A DNA stretch of 64,000 nucleotides, from the NCBI RefSeq assembly GCF_027580225.2, contig NC_073356.2, forward strand, positions 1,860,001-1,924,000, read 5' to 3'. The notes beneath the pieces are model-generated. The model ran no database searches, was not told the DNA's origin, and saw only the letters and a program-made list of their open reading frames with translations. This stretch comes from Misgurnus anguillicaudatus (taxonomy: Eukaryota; Chordata; Actinopteri; Cypriniformes; Cobitidae). Positions 22,845 through 33,655 of this stretch are shown here, one piece after another. Position 1 is the stretch's first letter. Every line of letters begins with the position of its first letter. A program made the position numbers and the translations under genes.

Positions 22845-22932
22845 CGAATTGCAGGCTGTAAGATGCCTATAAACTCTATCAGAGCTAAAGAATTGACTAC
22901 TGGTCAATGGAGAATACCCCTTAAACCTTGTG

Positions 22933-22943
22933 GGATTCGAACC
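22933..22943 (-). promoter_or_regulatory. B box of the delta tRNA-like element
   Basis: Reads GGTTCGAATCC on the minus strand, an exact fit to the Pol III B-box consensus GGTTCRANNCC recognised by TFIIIC. Gamma, epsilon and iota copies read GGTTCAAATCC, which also fits. Alpha and beta copies do not. Confidence 0.65.
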
Positions 22944-22976
22944 TGGGTCTCCCATATGGGAGAATCAGTGCTCTAA

Positions 22977-22987
22977 CCACTAGACTA
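22977..22987 (-). promoter_or_regulatory. A box of the delta tRNA-like element
   Basis: Reads TAGTCTAGTGG on the minus strand, matching TRGYNNARNNGG-type A boxes. It lies 7 bases inside the element, and 33 bases separate it from the B box, normal for tRNA genes. Confidence 0.65.
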
Positions 22988-23003
22988 CAGCGGATGAGTT
23001 GAA

Positions 23004-23349
23004 GCTGGGCCAGCAAAACCTGGTCCTGTGTATTGCTGCCTATGCTAAGACTGTTGGCTGGCTGGTACAGTCAGAGTCAAACCCATAAATACATGAAAAC
23101 TATCAGATCTAAAGAAGATGTGTTTGCTTCTATCAAAACCCAAAGACACTGTTGGCATCTGATGTTAAGCCCACATCAACTATGAAGACTGCTTTAGGAG
23201 ACTTAGGAACAGTAATAAAATGAATCAGAGCTAAAGAAATAACTACTGGTCAACGGAGAATTCAACTCAAACCTTGTGGGATTTGAACCTGGGTCTCCCA
23301 TATGGGAGAATCAGTGCTCTAACCACTAGACTACAGAGGATGAGTTGAA
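23004..23349 (-). repeat. Short 346-bp unit with 132-bp deletion
   Basis: The plus strand jumps from GGCATCTGATG straight to TTAAGCCCACATC at about 23164, omitting 132 bases of the monomer. The unit also lacks the 62-bp terminator segment. The same junction recurs at about 31949 and 38548, always just after a delta element, so one deletion event was copied by block amplification. Confidence 0.9.
23268..23340 (-). pseudogene. tRNA-derived element, beta/gamma hybrid
   Basis: The 3' flank (CTCAAACC, GGAGAATTCAACTC) is beta type, but the element itself has the gamma A box (CTAACCAC on the plus strand) and the intact B box GGTTCAAATCC. The switch lies within the element, near 23286. This points to gene conversion or unequal exchange inside the tRNA-like part. 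Confidence 0.75.
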
Positions 23350-25437
23350 GCTGGGCCAGCAAAATCTGGTCCTGTGTATTGCTGACTATGATCAGACTGT
23401 TGGCTGGCTGGTACAGTCAGAGTCAAACCCACAAATACATGAAAACTATCAGAAGATTTGTTTGCTTCATTCAAAACCCAAAGACACTGTTGGCATCTGG
23501 TGTATTTTTTGCTAATTGTATGTCCAGGACTCTATCTTAAATTGAAAATTACATGGATACATTTTGCTTGAAAGCACTAAATGTTATGTCCAGTACTCTA
23601 TGTTAAATTTGATCTCAAATGTCCAACAGAAACATTAAGCCCACATCAACTATGAAGACTGCTTTAGGAGACTTAGGAACAGTAATAAAATGAACAACCT
23701 ACTGGCTTTGGGAAGGGAAAAACGAATTGCAGGCTGTAAGATGCCTATAAACTCTATCAGAGCTAAAGAAGTGACTACTGGTCAACAGAGATTTCCACTT
23801 AAACCTTGTGGAATTTGATCCTGGGTCTCCCATATGGGAGAATCAGTGCTCCAACCACTAGACTACAGAGGATGAGTTGAAGCTGGGCCAGCAAAACCTG
23901 GTCCTGTGTATTGCTGCCTATGCTAAGACTGTTGGCTGGCTGGTACAGTCAGAGTCAAACCCATAAATACATGAAAACTATCAGATCTAAAGAAGATTTG
24001 TTTGCTTCTATCAAAACCCAAAGACACTGTTGGCATCTGATGTATTTTTTGCTAATTGTATGTCTTGGTCTCTTTCTTAAATTGAAACTTACATGGATAT
24101 ATTTTGCTTGAAAGCACTAAATGTTATGTCCAGTACTCTATGTTAAATTTGATCTCAAATGTCCAGCAGAAACCTTAAGCCCACATCAACTATGAAGACT
24201 GCTTTAGGAGACTTAGGAACAGTAATAAAATGAACAACCTACTGGCTTTGGGAAGGGAAAAACGAATTGCAGGCTGTAAGATGCCTATAAACTCTATCAG
24301 AGCTAAAGAAGTGACTACTGGTCAACAGAGATTTCCACTTAAACCTTGTGGAATTTGATCCTGGGTCTCCCATATGGGAGAATCAGTGCTCCAACCACTA
24401 GACTACAGAGGATGAGTTGAAGCTGGGCCAGCAAAACCTGGTCCTGTGTATTGCTGCCTATGCTAAGACTGTTGGCTGGCTGGTACAGTCAGAGTCAAAC
24501 CCATAAATACATGAAAACTATCAGATCTAAAGAAGATTTGTTTGCTTCTATCAAAACCCAAAGACACTGTTGGCATCTGATGTATTTTTTGCTAATTGTA
24601 TGTCTTGGTCTCTTTCTTAAATTGAAACTTACATGGATATATTTTGCTTGAAAGCACTAAATGTTATGTCCAGTACTCTATGTTAAATTTGATCTCAAAT
24701 GTCCAGCAGAAACCTTAAGCCCACATCAACTATGAAGACTGCTTTAGGAGACTTAGGAACAGTAATAAAATGAATCAGAGCTAAAGAAATAACTACTGGT
24801 CAACGGAGAATTCAACTCAAACCTTGTGGGATTTGAAACTGGGTCTCCCATATGGGAGAATCAGTGCTCTAATCACTAGACTACAGAGGATGAGTTGAAG
24901 CTGGGCCAGCAAAACCTGGTCCTGTGTATTGTTGCCTATGCCAAGACTGTTGGCTGGCTGGTACAGTCAGAGTCAAACCCACAAATACATGAAAACTATC
25001 AGATCTAAAGAAGATTTGTTTGCTTCTATCAAAACCCAAAGACACTGTTTGCATTTGCTGTATTTTTTGCTAATTGTATGTCTAGGACCCTTTCTTCAAG
25101 TGTAACTCACATGAACATTTGGCTTGAAAGTACTAAATGTTATGTCCAGTACTCTATGTTAAATTTGATCTCAAATGTCCAGCAGAAACCTTAAGCCCAC
25201 ATCAACTATGAAGACTGCTTTAGGAGACTTAGGAACAGTAATAAAATGAACAACCTACTGGCTTTGGGAAGGGAAAAACGAATTGCAGGCTGTAAGATGC
25301 CTATAAACTCTATCAGAGCTAAAGAATTGACTACTGGTCAATGGAGAATACCCCTTAAACCTTGGGGGATTTGAACCTGGGTCTCCCATATGGGAGAATC
25401 AGTGCTCTAACCACTAGACTACAGAGGATGAGTTGAA

Positions 25438-28400
25438 GCTGGGCCAGCAAAATCTGGTCCTGTGTATTGCTGACTATGATCAGACTGTTGGCTGGCTGGT
25501 ACAGTCAGAGTCAAACCCACAAATACATGAAAACTATCAGAACTATCAGATCTAAAGAAGATGTGTTTGCTTCTATCAAAACCCAAAGACACTGTTGGCA
25601 TCTGATGTATTTTTTGCTAATTGTATGTCTTGGTCTCTTTCTTAAATTGAAACTTACATGGATATATTTTGCTTGAAAGCACTAAATGTTATGTCCAGTA
25701 CTCTATGTTAAATTTGATCTCAAATGTCCAGCAGAAACCTTAAGCCCACATCAACTATGAAGACTGCTTTAGGAGACTTAGGAACAGTAATAAATTTAAC
25801 AACCTACTGGCTTTGGGAAGGGAAAAACCAATTGCAGGCTGTAAGATGCCCATAAACTCTATCAGAGCTAAAGAAATAACTACTGGTCAACGGAGAATTC
25901 AACTCAAACCTTGTGGGATTTGAAACTGGGTCTCCCATATGGGAGAATCAGTGCTCTAATCACTAGACTACAGAGGATGAGTTGAAGCTGGGCCAGCAAA
26001 ACCTGGTCCTGTGTATTGTTGCCTATGCCAAGACTGTTGGCTGGCTGGTACAGTCAGAGTCAAACCCACAAATACATGAAAACTATCAGATCTAAAGAAG
26101 ATTTGTTTGCTTCTATCAAAACCCAAAGACACTGTTTGCATTTGCTGTATTTTTTGCTAATTGTATGTCTAGGACCCTTTCTTCAAGTGTAACTCACATG
26201 AACATTTGGCTTGAAAGTACTAAATGTTATGTCCAGTACTCTATGTTAAATTTGATCTCAAATGTCCAGCAGAAACCTTAAGCCCACATCAACTATGAAG
26301 ACTGCTTTAGGAGACTTAGGAACAGTAATAAAATGAACAACCTACTGGCTTTGGGAAGGGAAAAACGAATTGCAGGCTGTAAGATGCCTATAAACTCTAT
26401 CAGAGCTAAAGAATTGACTACTGGTCAATGGAGAATACCCCTTAAACCTTGGGGGATTTGAACCTGGGTCTCCCATATGGGAGAATCAGTGCTCTAACCA
26501 CTAGACTACAGAGGATGAGTTGAAGCTGGGCCAGCAAAATCTGGTCCTGTGTATTGCTGACTATGATCAGACTGTTGGCTGGCTGGTACAGTCAGAGTCA
26601 AACCCACAAATACATGAAAACTATCAGAAGATTTGTTTGCTTCATTCAAAACCCAAAGACACTGTTGGCATCTGGTGTATTTTTTGCTAATTGTATGTCC
26701 AGGACTCTATCTTAAATTGAAAATTACATGGATACATTTTGCTTGAAAGCACTAAATGTTATGTCCAGTACTCTATGTTAAATTTGATCTCAAATGTCCA
26801 ACAGAAACATTAAGCTCACATCAACTATGAAGACTGCTTTAGGAGACTTAGGAACAGTAATAAAATGAACAACCTACTGGCTTTGGGAAGGGAAAAACGA
26901 ATTGCAGGCTGTAAGATGCCTATAAACTCTATCAGAGCTAAAGAAGTGACTACTGGTCAACAGAGATTTCCACTTAAACCTTGTGGAATTTGATCCTGGG
27001 TCTCCCATATGGGAGAATCAGTGCTCCAACCACTAGACTACAGAGGATGAGTTGAAGCTGGGCCAGCAAAACCTGGTCCTGTGTATTGCTGCCTATGCTA
27101 AGACTGTTGGCTGGCTGGTACAGTCAGAGTCAAACCCATAAATACATGAAAACTATCAGATCTAAAGAAGATTTGTTTGCTTCTATCAAAACCCAAAGAC
27201 ACTGTTGGCATCTGATGTATTTTTTGCTAATTGTATGTCTTGGTCTCTTTCTTAAATTGAAACTTACATGGATATATTTTGCTTGAAAGCACTAAATGTT
27301 ATGTCCAGTACTCTATGTTAAATTTGATCTCAAATGTCCAGCAGAAACCTTAAGCCCACATCAACTATGAAGACTGCTTTAGGAGACTTAGGAACAGTAA
27401 TAAAATGAACAACCTACTGGCTTTGGGAAGGGAAAAACGAATTGCAGGCTGTAAGATGCCTATAAACTCTATCAGAGCTAAAGAAGTGACTACTGGTCAA
27501 CAGAGATTTCCACTTAAACCTTGTGGAATTTGATCCTGGGTCTCCCATATGGGAGAATCAGTGCTCCAACCACTAGACTACAGAGGATGAGTTGATGCTG
27601 GGCCAGCAAAACCTGGTCCTGTGTATTGCTGCCTATGCTAAGACTGTTGGCTGGCTGGTACAGTCAGAGTCAAACCCATAAATACATGAAAACTATCAGA
27701 TCTAAAGAAGATTTGTTTGCTTCTATCAAAACCCAAAGACACTGTTGGCATCTGATGTATTTTTTGCTAATTGTATGTCTTGGTCTCTTTCTTAAATTGA
27801 AACTTACATGGATATATTTTGCTTGAAAGCACTAAATGTTATGTCCAGTACTCTATGTTAAATTTGATCTCAAATGTCCAGCAGAAACCTTAAGCCCACA
27901 TCAACTATGAAGACTGCTTTAGGAGACTTAGGAACAGTAATAAAATGAATCAGAGCTAAAGAAATAACTACTGGTCAACGGAGAATTCAACTCAAACCTT
28001 GTGGGATTTGAAACTGGGTCTCCCATATGGGAGAATCAGTGCTCTAATCACTAGACTACAGAGGATGAGTTGAAGCTGGGCCAGCAAAACCTGGTCCTGT
28101 GTATTGTTGCCTATGCCAAGACTGTTGGCTGGCTGGTACAGTCAGAGTCAAACCCACAAATACATGAAAACTATCAGATCTAAAGAAGATTTGTTTGCTT
28201 CTATCAAAACCCAAAGACACTGTTTGCATTTGCTGTATTTTTTGCTAATTGTATGTCTAGGACCCTTTCTTCAAGTGTAACTCACATGAACATTTGGCTT
28301 GAAAGTACTAAATGTTATGTCCAGTACTCTATGTTAAATTTGATCTCAAATGTCCAGCAGAAACCTTAAGCCCACATCAACTATGAAGACTGCTTTAGGA

Positions 28401-30700
28401 GACTTAGGAACAGTAATAAAATGAACAACCTACTGGCTTTGGGAAGGGAAAAACGAATTGCAGGCTGTAAGATGCCTATAAACTCTATCAGAGCTAAAGA
28501 ATTGACTACTGGTCAATGGAGAATACCCCTTAAACCTTGGGGGATTTGAACCTGGGTCTCCCATATGGGAGAATCAGTGCTCTAACCACTAGACTACAGA
28601 GGATGAGTTGAAGCTGGGCCAGCAAAATCTGGTCCTGTGTATTGCTGACTATGATCAGACTGTTGGCTGGCTGGTACAGTCAGAGTCAAACCCACAAATA
28701 CATGAAAACTATCAGAAGATTTGTTTGCTTCATTCAAAACCCAAAGACACTGTTGGCATCTGGTGTATTTTTTGCTAATTGTATGTCCAGGACTCTATCT
28801 TAAATTGAAAATTACATGGATACATTTTGCTTGAAAGCACTAAATGTTATGTCCAGTACTCTATGTTAAATTTGATCTCAAATGTCCAACAGAAACATTA
28901 AGCCCACATCAACTATGAAGACTGCTTTAGGAGACTTAGGAACAGTAATAAAATGAACAACCTACTGGCTTTGGGAAGGGAAAAACGAATTGCAGGCTGT
29001 AAGATGCCTATAAACTCTATCAGAGCTAAAGAAGTGACTACTGGTCAACAGAGATTTCCACTTAAACCTTGTGGAATTTGATCCTGGGTCTCCCATATGG
29101 GAGAATCAGTGCTCCAACCACTAGACTACAGAGGATGAGTTGAAGCTGGGCCAGCAAAACCTGGTCCTGTGTATTGCTGCCTATGCTAAGACTGTTGGCT
29201 GGCTGGTACAGTCAGAGTCAAACCCATAAATACATGAAAACTATCAGATCTAAAGAAGATTTGTTTGCTTCTATCAAAACCCAAAGACACTGTTGGCATC
29301 TGATGTATTTTTTGCTAATTGTATGTCTTGGTCTCTTTCTTAAATTGAAACTTACATGGATATATTTTGCTTGAAAGCACTAAATGTTATGTCCAGTACT
29401 CTATGTTAAATTTGATCTCAAATGTCCAGCAGAAACCTTAAGCCCACATCAACTATGAAGACTGCTTTAGGAGACTTAGGAACAGTAATAAAATGAACAA
29501 CCTACTGGCTTTGGGAAGGGAAAAACGAATTGCAGGCTGTAAGATGCCTATAAACTCTATCAGAGCTAAAGAAGTGACTACTGGTCAACAGAGATTTCCA
29601 CTTAAACCTTGTGGAATTTGATCCTGGGTCTCCCATATGGGAGAATCAGTGCTCCAACCACTAGACTACAGAGGATGAGTTGAAGCTGGGCCAGCAAAAC
29701 CTGGTCCTGTGTATTGCTGCCTATGCTAAGACTGTTGGCTGGCTGGTACAGTCAGAGTCAAACCCATAAATACATGAAAACTATCAGATCTAAAGAAGAT
29801 TTGTTTGCTTCTATCAAAACCCAAAGACACTGTTGGCATCTGATGTATTTTTTGCTAATTGTATGTCTTGGTCTCTTTCTTAAATTGAAACTTACATGGA
29901 TATATTTTGCTTGAAAGCACTAAATGTTATGTCCAGTACTCTATGTTAAATTTGATCTCAAATGTCCAGCAGAAACCTTAAGCCCACATCAACTATGAAG
30001 ACTGCTTTAGGAGACTTAGGAACAGTAATAAAATGAATCAGAGCTAAAGAAATAACTACTGGTCAACGGAGAATTCAACTCAAACCTTGTGGGATTTGAA
30101 ACTGGGTCTCCCATATGGGAGAATCAGTGCTCTAATCACTAGACTACAGAGGATGAGTTGAAGCTGGGCCAGCAAAACCTGGTCCTGTGTATTGTTGCCT
30201 ATGCCAAGACTGTTGGCTGGCTGGTACAGTCAGAGTCAAACCCACAAATACATGAAAACTATCAGATCTAAAGAAGATTTGTTTGCTTCTATCAAAACCC
30301 AAAGACACTGTTTGCATTTGCTGTATTTTTTGCTAATTGTATGTCTAGGACCCTTTCTTCAAGTGTAACTCACATGAACATTTGGCTTGAAAGTACTAAA
30401 TGTTATGTCCAGTACTCTATGTTAAATTTGATCTCAAATGTCCAGCAGAAACCTTAAGCCCACATCAACTATGAAGACTGCTTTAGGAGACTTAGGAACA
30501 GTAATAAAATGAACAACCTACTGGCTTTGGGAAGGGAAAAACGAATTGCAGGCTGTAAGATGCCTATAAACTCTATCAGAGCTAAAGAATTGACTACTGG
30601 TCAATGGAGAATACCCCTTAAACCTTGGGGGATTTGAACCTGGGTCTCCCATATGGGAGAATCAGTGCTCTAACCACTAGACTACAGAGGATGAGTTGAA
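25438..30700 (-). repeat. Main satellite array, 5,263-bp block (10 units)
   Basis: Tags at 25438, 25987, 26525, 27057, 27597, 28075, 28613, 29145, 29685 and 30163. Order: gamma, beta, gamma, alpha, alpha, beta, gamma, alpha, alpha, beta. It begins with the same 549-bp unit (9-bp AACTATCAG duplication, 62-bp segment kept) that starts each later 6,599-bp block, so it looks like a shorter relative of that block. It includes the 2,088-bp repeat twice from 27057. Confidence 0.93.
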
Positions 30701-31705
30701 GCTGGGCCAGCAAAATCTGGTCCTGTGTATTGCTGACTATGATCAGACTGTTGGCTGGCTGGTACAGTCAGAGTCAAACCCACAAATACATGAAAACTAT
30801 CAGAACTATCAGATCTAAAGAAGATGTGTTTGCTTCTATCAAAACCCAAAGACACTGTTGGCATCTGATGTATTTTTTGCTAATTGTATGTCTTGGTCTC
30901 TTTCTTAAATTGAAACTTACATGGATATATTTTGCTTGAAAGCACTAAATGTTATGTCCAGTACTCTATGTTAAATTTGATCTCAAATGTCCAGCAGAAA
31001 CCTTAAGCCCACATCAACTATGAAGACTGCTTTAGGAGACTTAGGAACAGTAATAAATTTAACAACCTACTGGCTTTGGGAAGGGAAAAACCAATTGCAG
31101 GCTGTAAGATGCCCATAAACTCTATCAGAGCTAAAGAAATAACTACTGGTCAACGGAGAATTCAACTCAAACCTTGTGGGATTTGAAACTGGGTCTCCCA
31201 TATGGGAGAATCAGTGCTCTAATCACTAGACTACAGAGGATGAGTTGAAGCTGGGCCAGCAAAACCTGGTCCTGTGTATTGTTGCCTATGCCAAGACTGT
31301 TGGCTGGCTGGTACAGTCAGAGTCAAACCCACAAATACATGAAAACTATCAGATCTAAAGAAGATTTGTTTGCTTCTATCAAAACCCAAAGACACTGTTT
31401 GCATTTGCTGTATTTTTTGCTAATTGTATGTCTAGGACCCTTTCTTCAAGTGTAACTCACATGAACATTTGGCTTGAAAGTACTAAATGTTATGTCCAGT
31501 ACTCTATGTTAAATTTGATCTCAAATGTCCAGCAGAAACCTTAAGCCCACATCAACTATGAAGACTGATTTAGGAGACTTAGGAACAGTAATAAAATGAA
31601 CAACCTACTGGCTTTGGGAAGGGAAAAACGAATTGCAGGCTGTAAGATGCCTATAAACTCTATCAGAGCTAAAGAAGTGACTACTAGTCAATGGAGTACA
31701 CCCCT

Positions 31706-31778
31706 TAAACCTTGTGGGATTCGAACCTGGGTCTCCCATATGGGAGAATCAGTGCTCTAACCACTAGACTACAGCGGA
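31706..31778 (-). pseudogene. tRNA-derived element, delta subtype
   Basis: Same 73-nt element as at 22922-22994, with B box GGTTCGAATCC and TCCGCTG 5' end. The 3' flank differs (GACTAGTAG and ACTCCATTG on the minus strand). The T5 tract is present in the downstream 62-bp segment. It precedes a 346-bp short unit. Confidence 0.8.
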
Positions 31779-33203
31779 TGAGTTGAAGCTGGGCCAGCAA
31801 AACCTGGTCCTGTGTATTGCTGCCTATGCTAAGACTGTTGGCTGGCTGGTACAGTCAGAGTCAAACCCATAAATACATGAAAACTATCAGATCTAAAGAA
31901 GATGTGTTTGCTTCTATCAAAACCCAAAGACACTGTTGGCATCTGATGTTAAGCCCACATCAACTATGAAGACTGCTTTAGGAGACTTAGGAACAGTAAT
32001 AAAATGAATCAGAGCTAAAGAAATAACTACTGGTCAACGGAGAATTCAACTCAAACCTTGTGGGATTTGAAACTGGGTCTCCCATATGGGAGAATCAGTG
32101 CTCTAATCACTAGACTACAGAGGATGAGTTGAAGCTGGGCCAGCAAAACCTGGTCCTGTGTATTGTTGCCTATGCCAAGACTGTTGGCTGGCTGGTACAG
32201 TCAGAGTCAAACCCACAAATACATGAAAACTATCAGATCTAAAGAAGATTTGTTTGCTTCTATCAAAACCCAAAGACACTGTTTGCATTTGCTGTATTTT
32301 TTGCTAATTGTATGTCTAGGACCCTTTCTTCAAGTGTAACTCACATGAACATTTGGCTTGAAAGTACTAAATGTTATGTCCAGTACTCTATGTTAAATTT
32401 GATCTCAAATGTCCAGCAGAAACCTTAAGCCCACATCAACTATGAAGACTGCTTTAGGAGACTTAGGAACAGTAATAAAATGAACAACCTACTGGCTTTG
32501 GGAAGGGAAAAACGAATTGCAGGCTGTAAGATGCCTATAAACTCTATCAGAGCTAAAGAATTGACTACTGGTCAATGGAGAATACCCCTTAAACCTTGGG
32601 GGATTTGAACCTGGGTCTCCCATATGGGAGAATCAGTGCTCTAACCACTAGACTACAGAGGATGAGTTGAAGCTGGGCCAGCAAAATCTGGTCCTGTGTA
32701 TTGCTGACTATGATCAGACTGTTGGCTGGCTGGTACAGTCAGAGTCAAACCCACAAATACATGAAAACTATCAGAAGATTTGTTTGCTTCATTCAAAACC
32801 CAAAGACACTGTTGGCATCTGGTGTATTTTTTGCTAATTGTATGTCCAGGACTCTATCTTAAATTGAAAATTACATGGATACATTTTGCTTGAAAGCACT
32901 AAATGTTATGTCCAGTACTCTATGTTAAATTTGATCTCAAATGTCCAACAGAAACATTAAGCCCACATCAACTATGAAGACTGCTTTAGGAGACTTAGGA
33001 ACAGTAATAAAATGAACAACCTACTGGCTTTGGGAAGGGAAAAACGAATTGCAGGCTGTAAGATGCCTATAAACTCTATCAGAGCTAAAGAAGTGACTAT
33101 TGGTCAACAGAGATTTCCACTTAAACCTTGTGGAATTTGATCCTGGGTCTCCCATATGGGAGAATCAGTGCTCCAACCACTAGACTACAGAGGATGAGTT
33201 GAA

Positions 33204-33655
33204 GCTGGGCCAGCAAAACCTGGTCCTGTGTATTGCTGCCTATGCTAAGACTGTTGGCTGGCTGGTACAGTCTAAAGAAGATTTAAAGAAGATTTGTTTG
33301 CTTCTATCAAAACCCAAAGACACTGTTGGCATCTGATGTATTTTTTGCTAATTGTATGTCTTGGTCTCTTTCTTAAATTGAAACTTACATGGATATATTT
33401 TGCTTGAAAGCACTAAATGTTATGTCCAGTACTCTATGTTAAATTTGATCTCAAATGTCCAGCAGAAACCTTAAGCCCACATCAACTATGAAGACTGCTT
33501 TAGGAGACTTAGGAACAGTAATAAAATGAATCAGAGCTAAAGAAATAACTACTGGTCAACGGAGAATTCAACTCAAACCTTGTGGGATTTGAAACTGGGT
33601 CTCCCATATGGGAGAATCAGTGCTCTAATCACTAGACTACAGAGGATGAGTTGAA
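33204..33655 (-). repeat. 452-bp unit with rearranged AAGAAGATTT segment
   Basis: On the plus strand, GGTACAGTC is followed directly by TAAAGAAGATTTAAAGAAG. The stretch with CAAACCCATAAATACATG is lost and a short AAAGAAGATTT duplication is gained, a net loss of 26 bases. The same rearranged unit lies at 39803, 53929 and 63269, so it predates the block amplifications. Confidence 0.88.

Larger units (their letters stand above)
22922..22994 (-). pseudogene. tRNA-derived element, delta subtype (best promoter boxes)
   Basis: A 73-nt element with A box TAGTCTAGTGG and B box GGTTCGAATCC, the closest to consensus in the window. The 5' end TCCGCTG and some blocks recall tRNA-Asp or tRNA-Glu from memory (TCTAGTGGTTAG, GGGAGACC). 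As a tRNA it fails: only a 3-bp D stem (TCT/AGA) and two T-stem pairs next to the loop, a weak acceptor stem, and a 16-bp palindrome where the anticodon arm should be. The likely transcript is about 155 nt. It may be a decayed tRNA or the head of an old SINE; a functional small RNA cannot be excluded. Confidence 0.8.
19352..25437 (-). repeat. Main satellite array, irregular segment (12 units)
   Basis: Tags at 19352, 19892, 20370, 20908, 21448, 21988, 22466, 23004, 23350, 23882, 24422 and 24900. Order: theta, iota, beta, gamma, alpha, alpha, beta, delta, hybrid, alpha, alpha, beta. The 20908-21448 spacing is 540 rather than 532 because ATCTAAAG is kept after a gamma element. The 23004-23350 spacing is only 346. 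Nothing but monomer sequence lies between the elements. Confidence 0.93.

Noticed and set aside
22922..22994. A functional tRNA gene
   Set aside because: Length and internal promoter fit, but the acceptor and T stems do not pair beyond a few bases and the anticodon stem is replaced by a palindrome. No consistent anticodon can be assigned.
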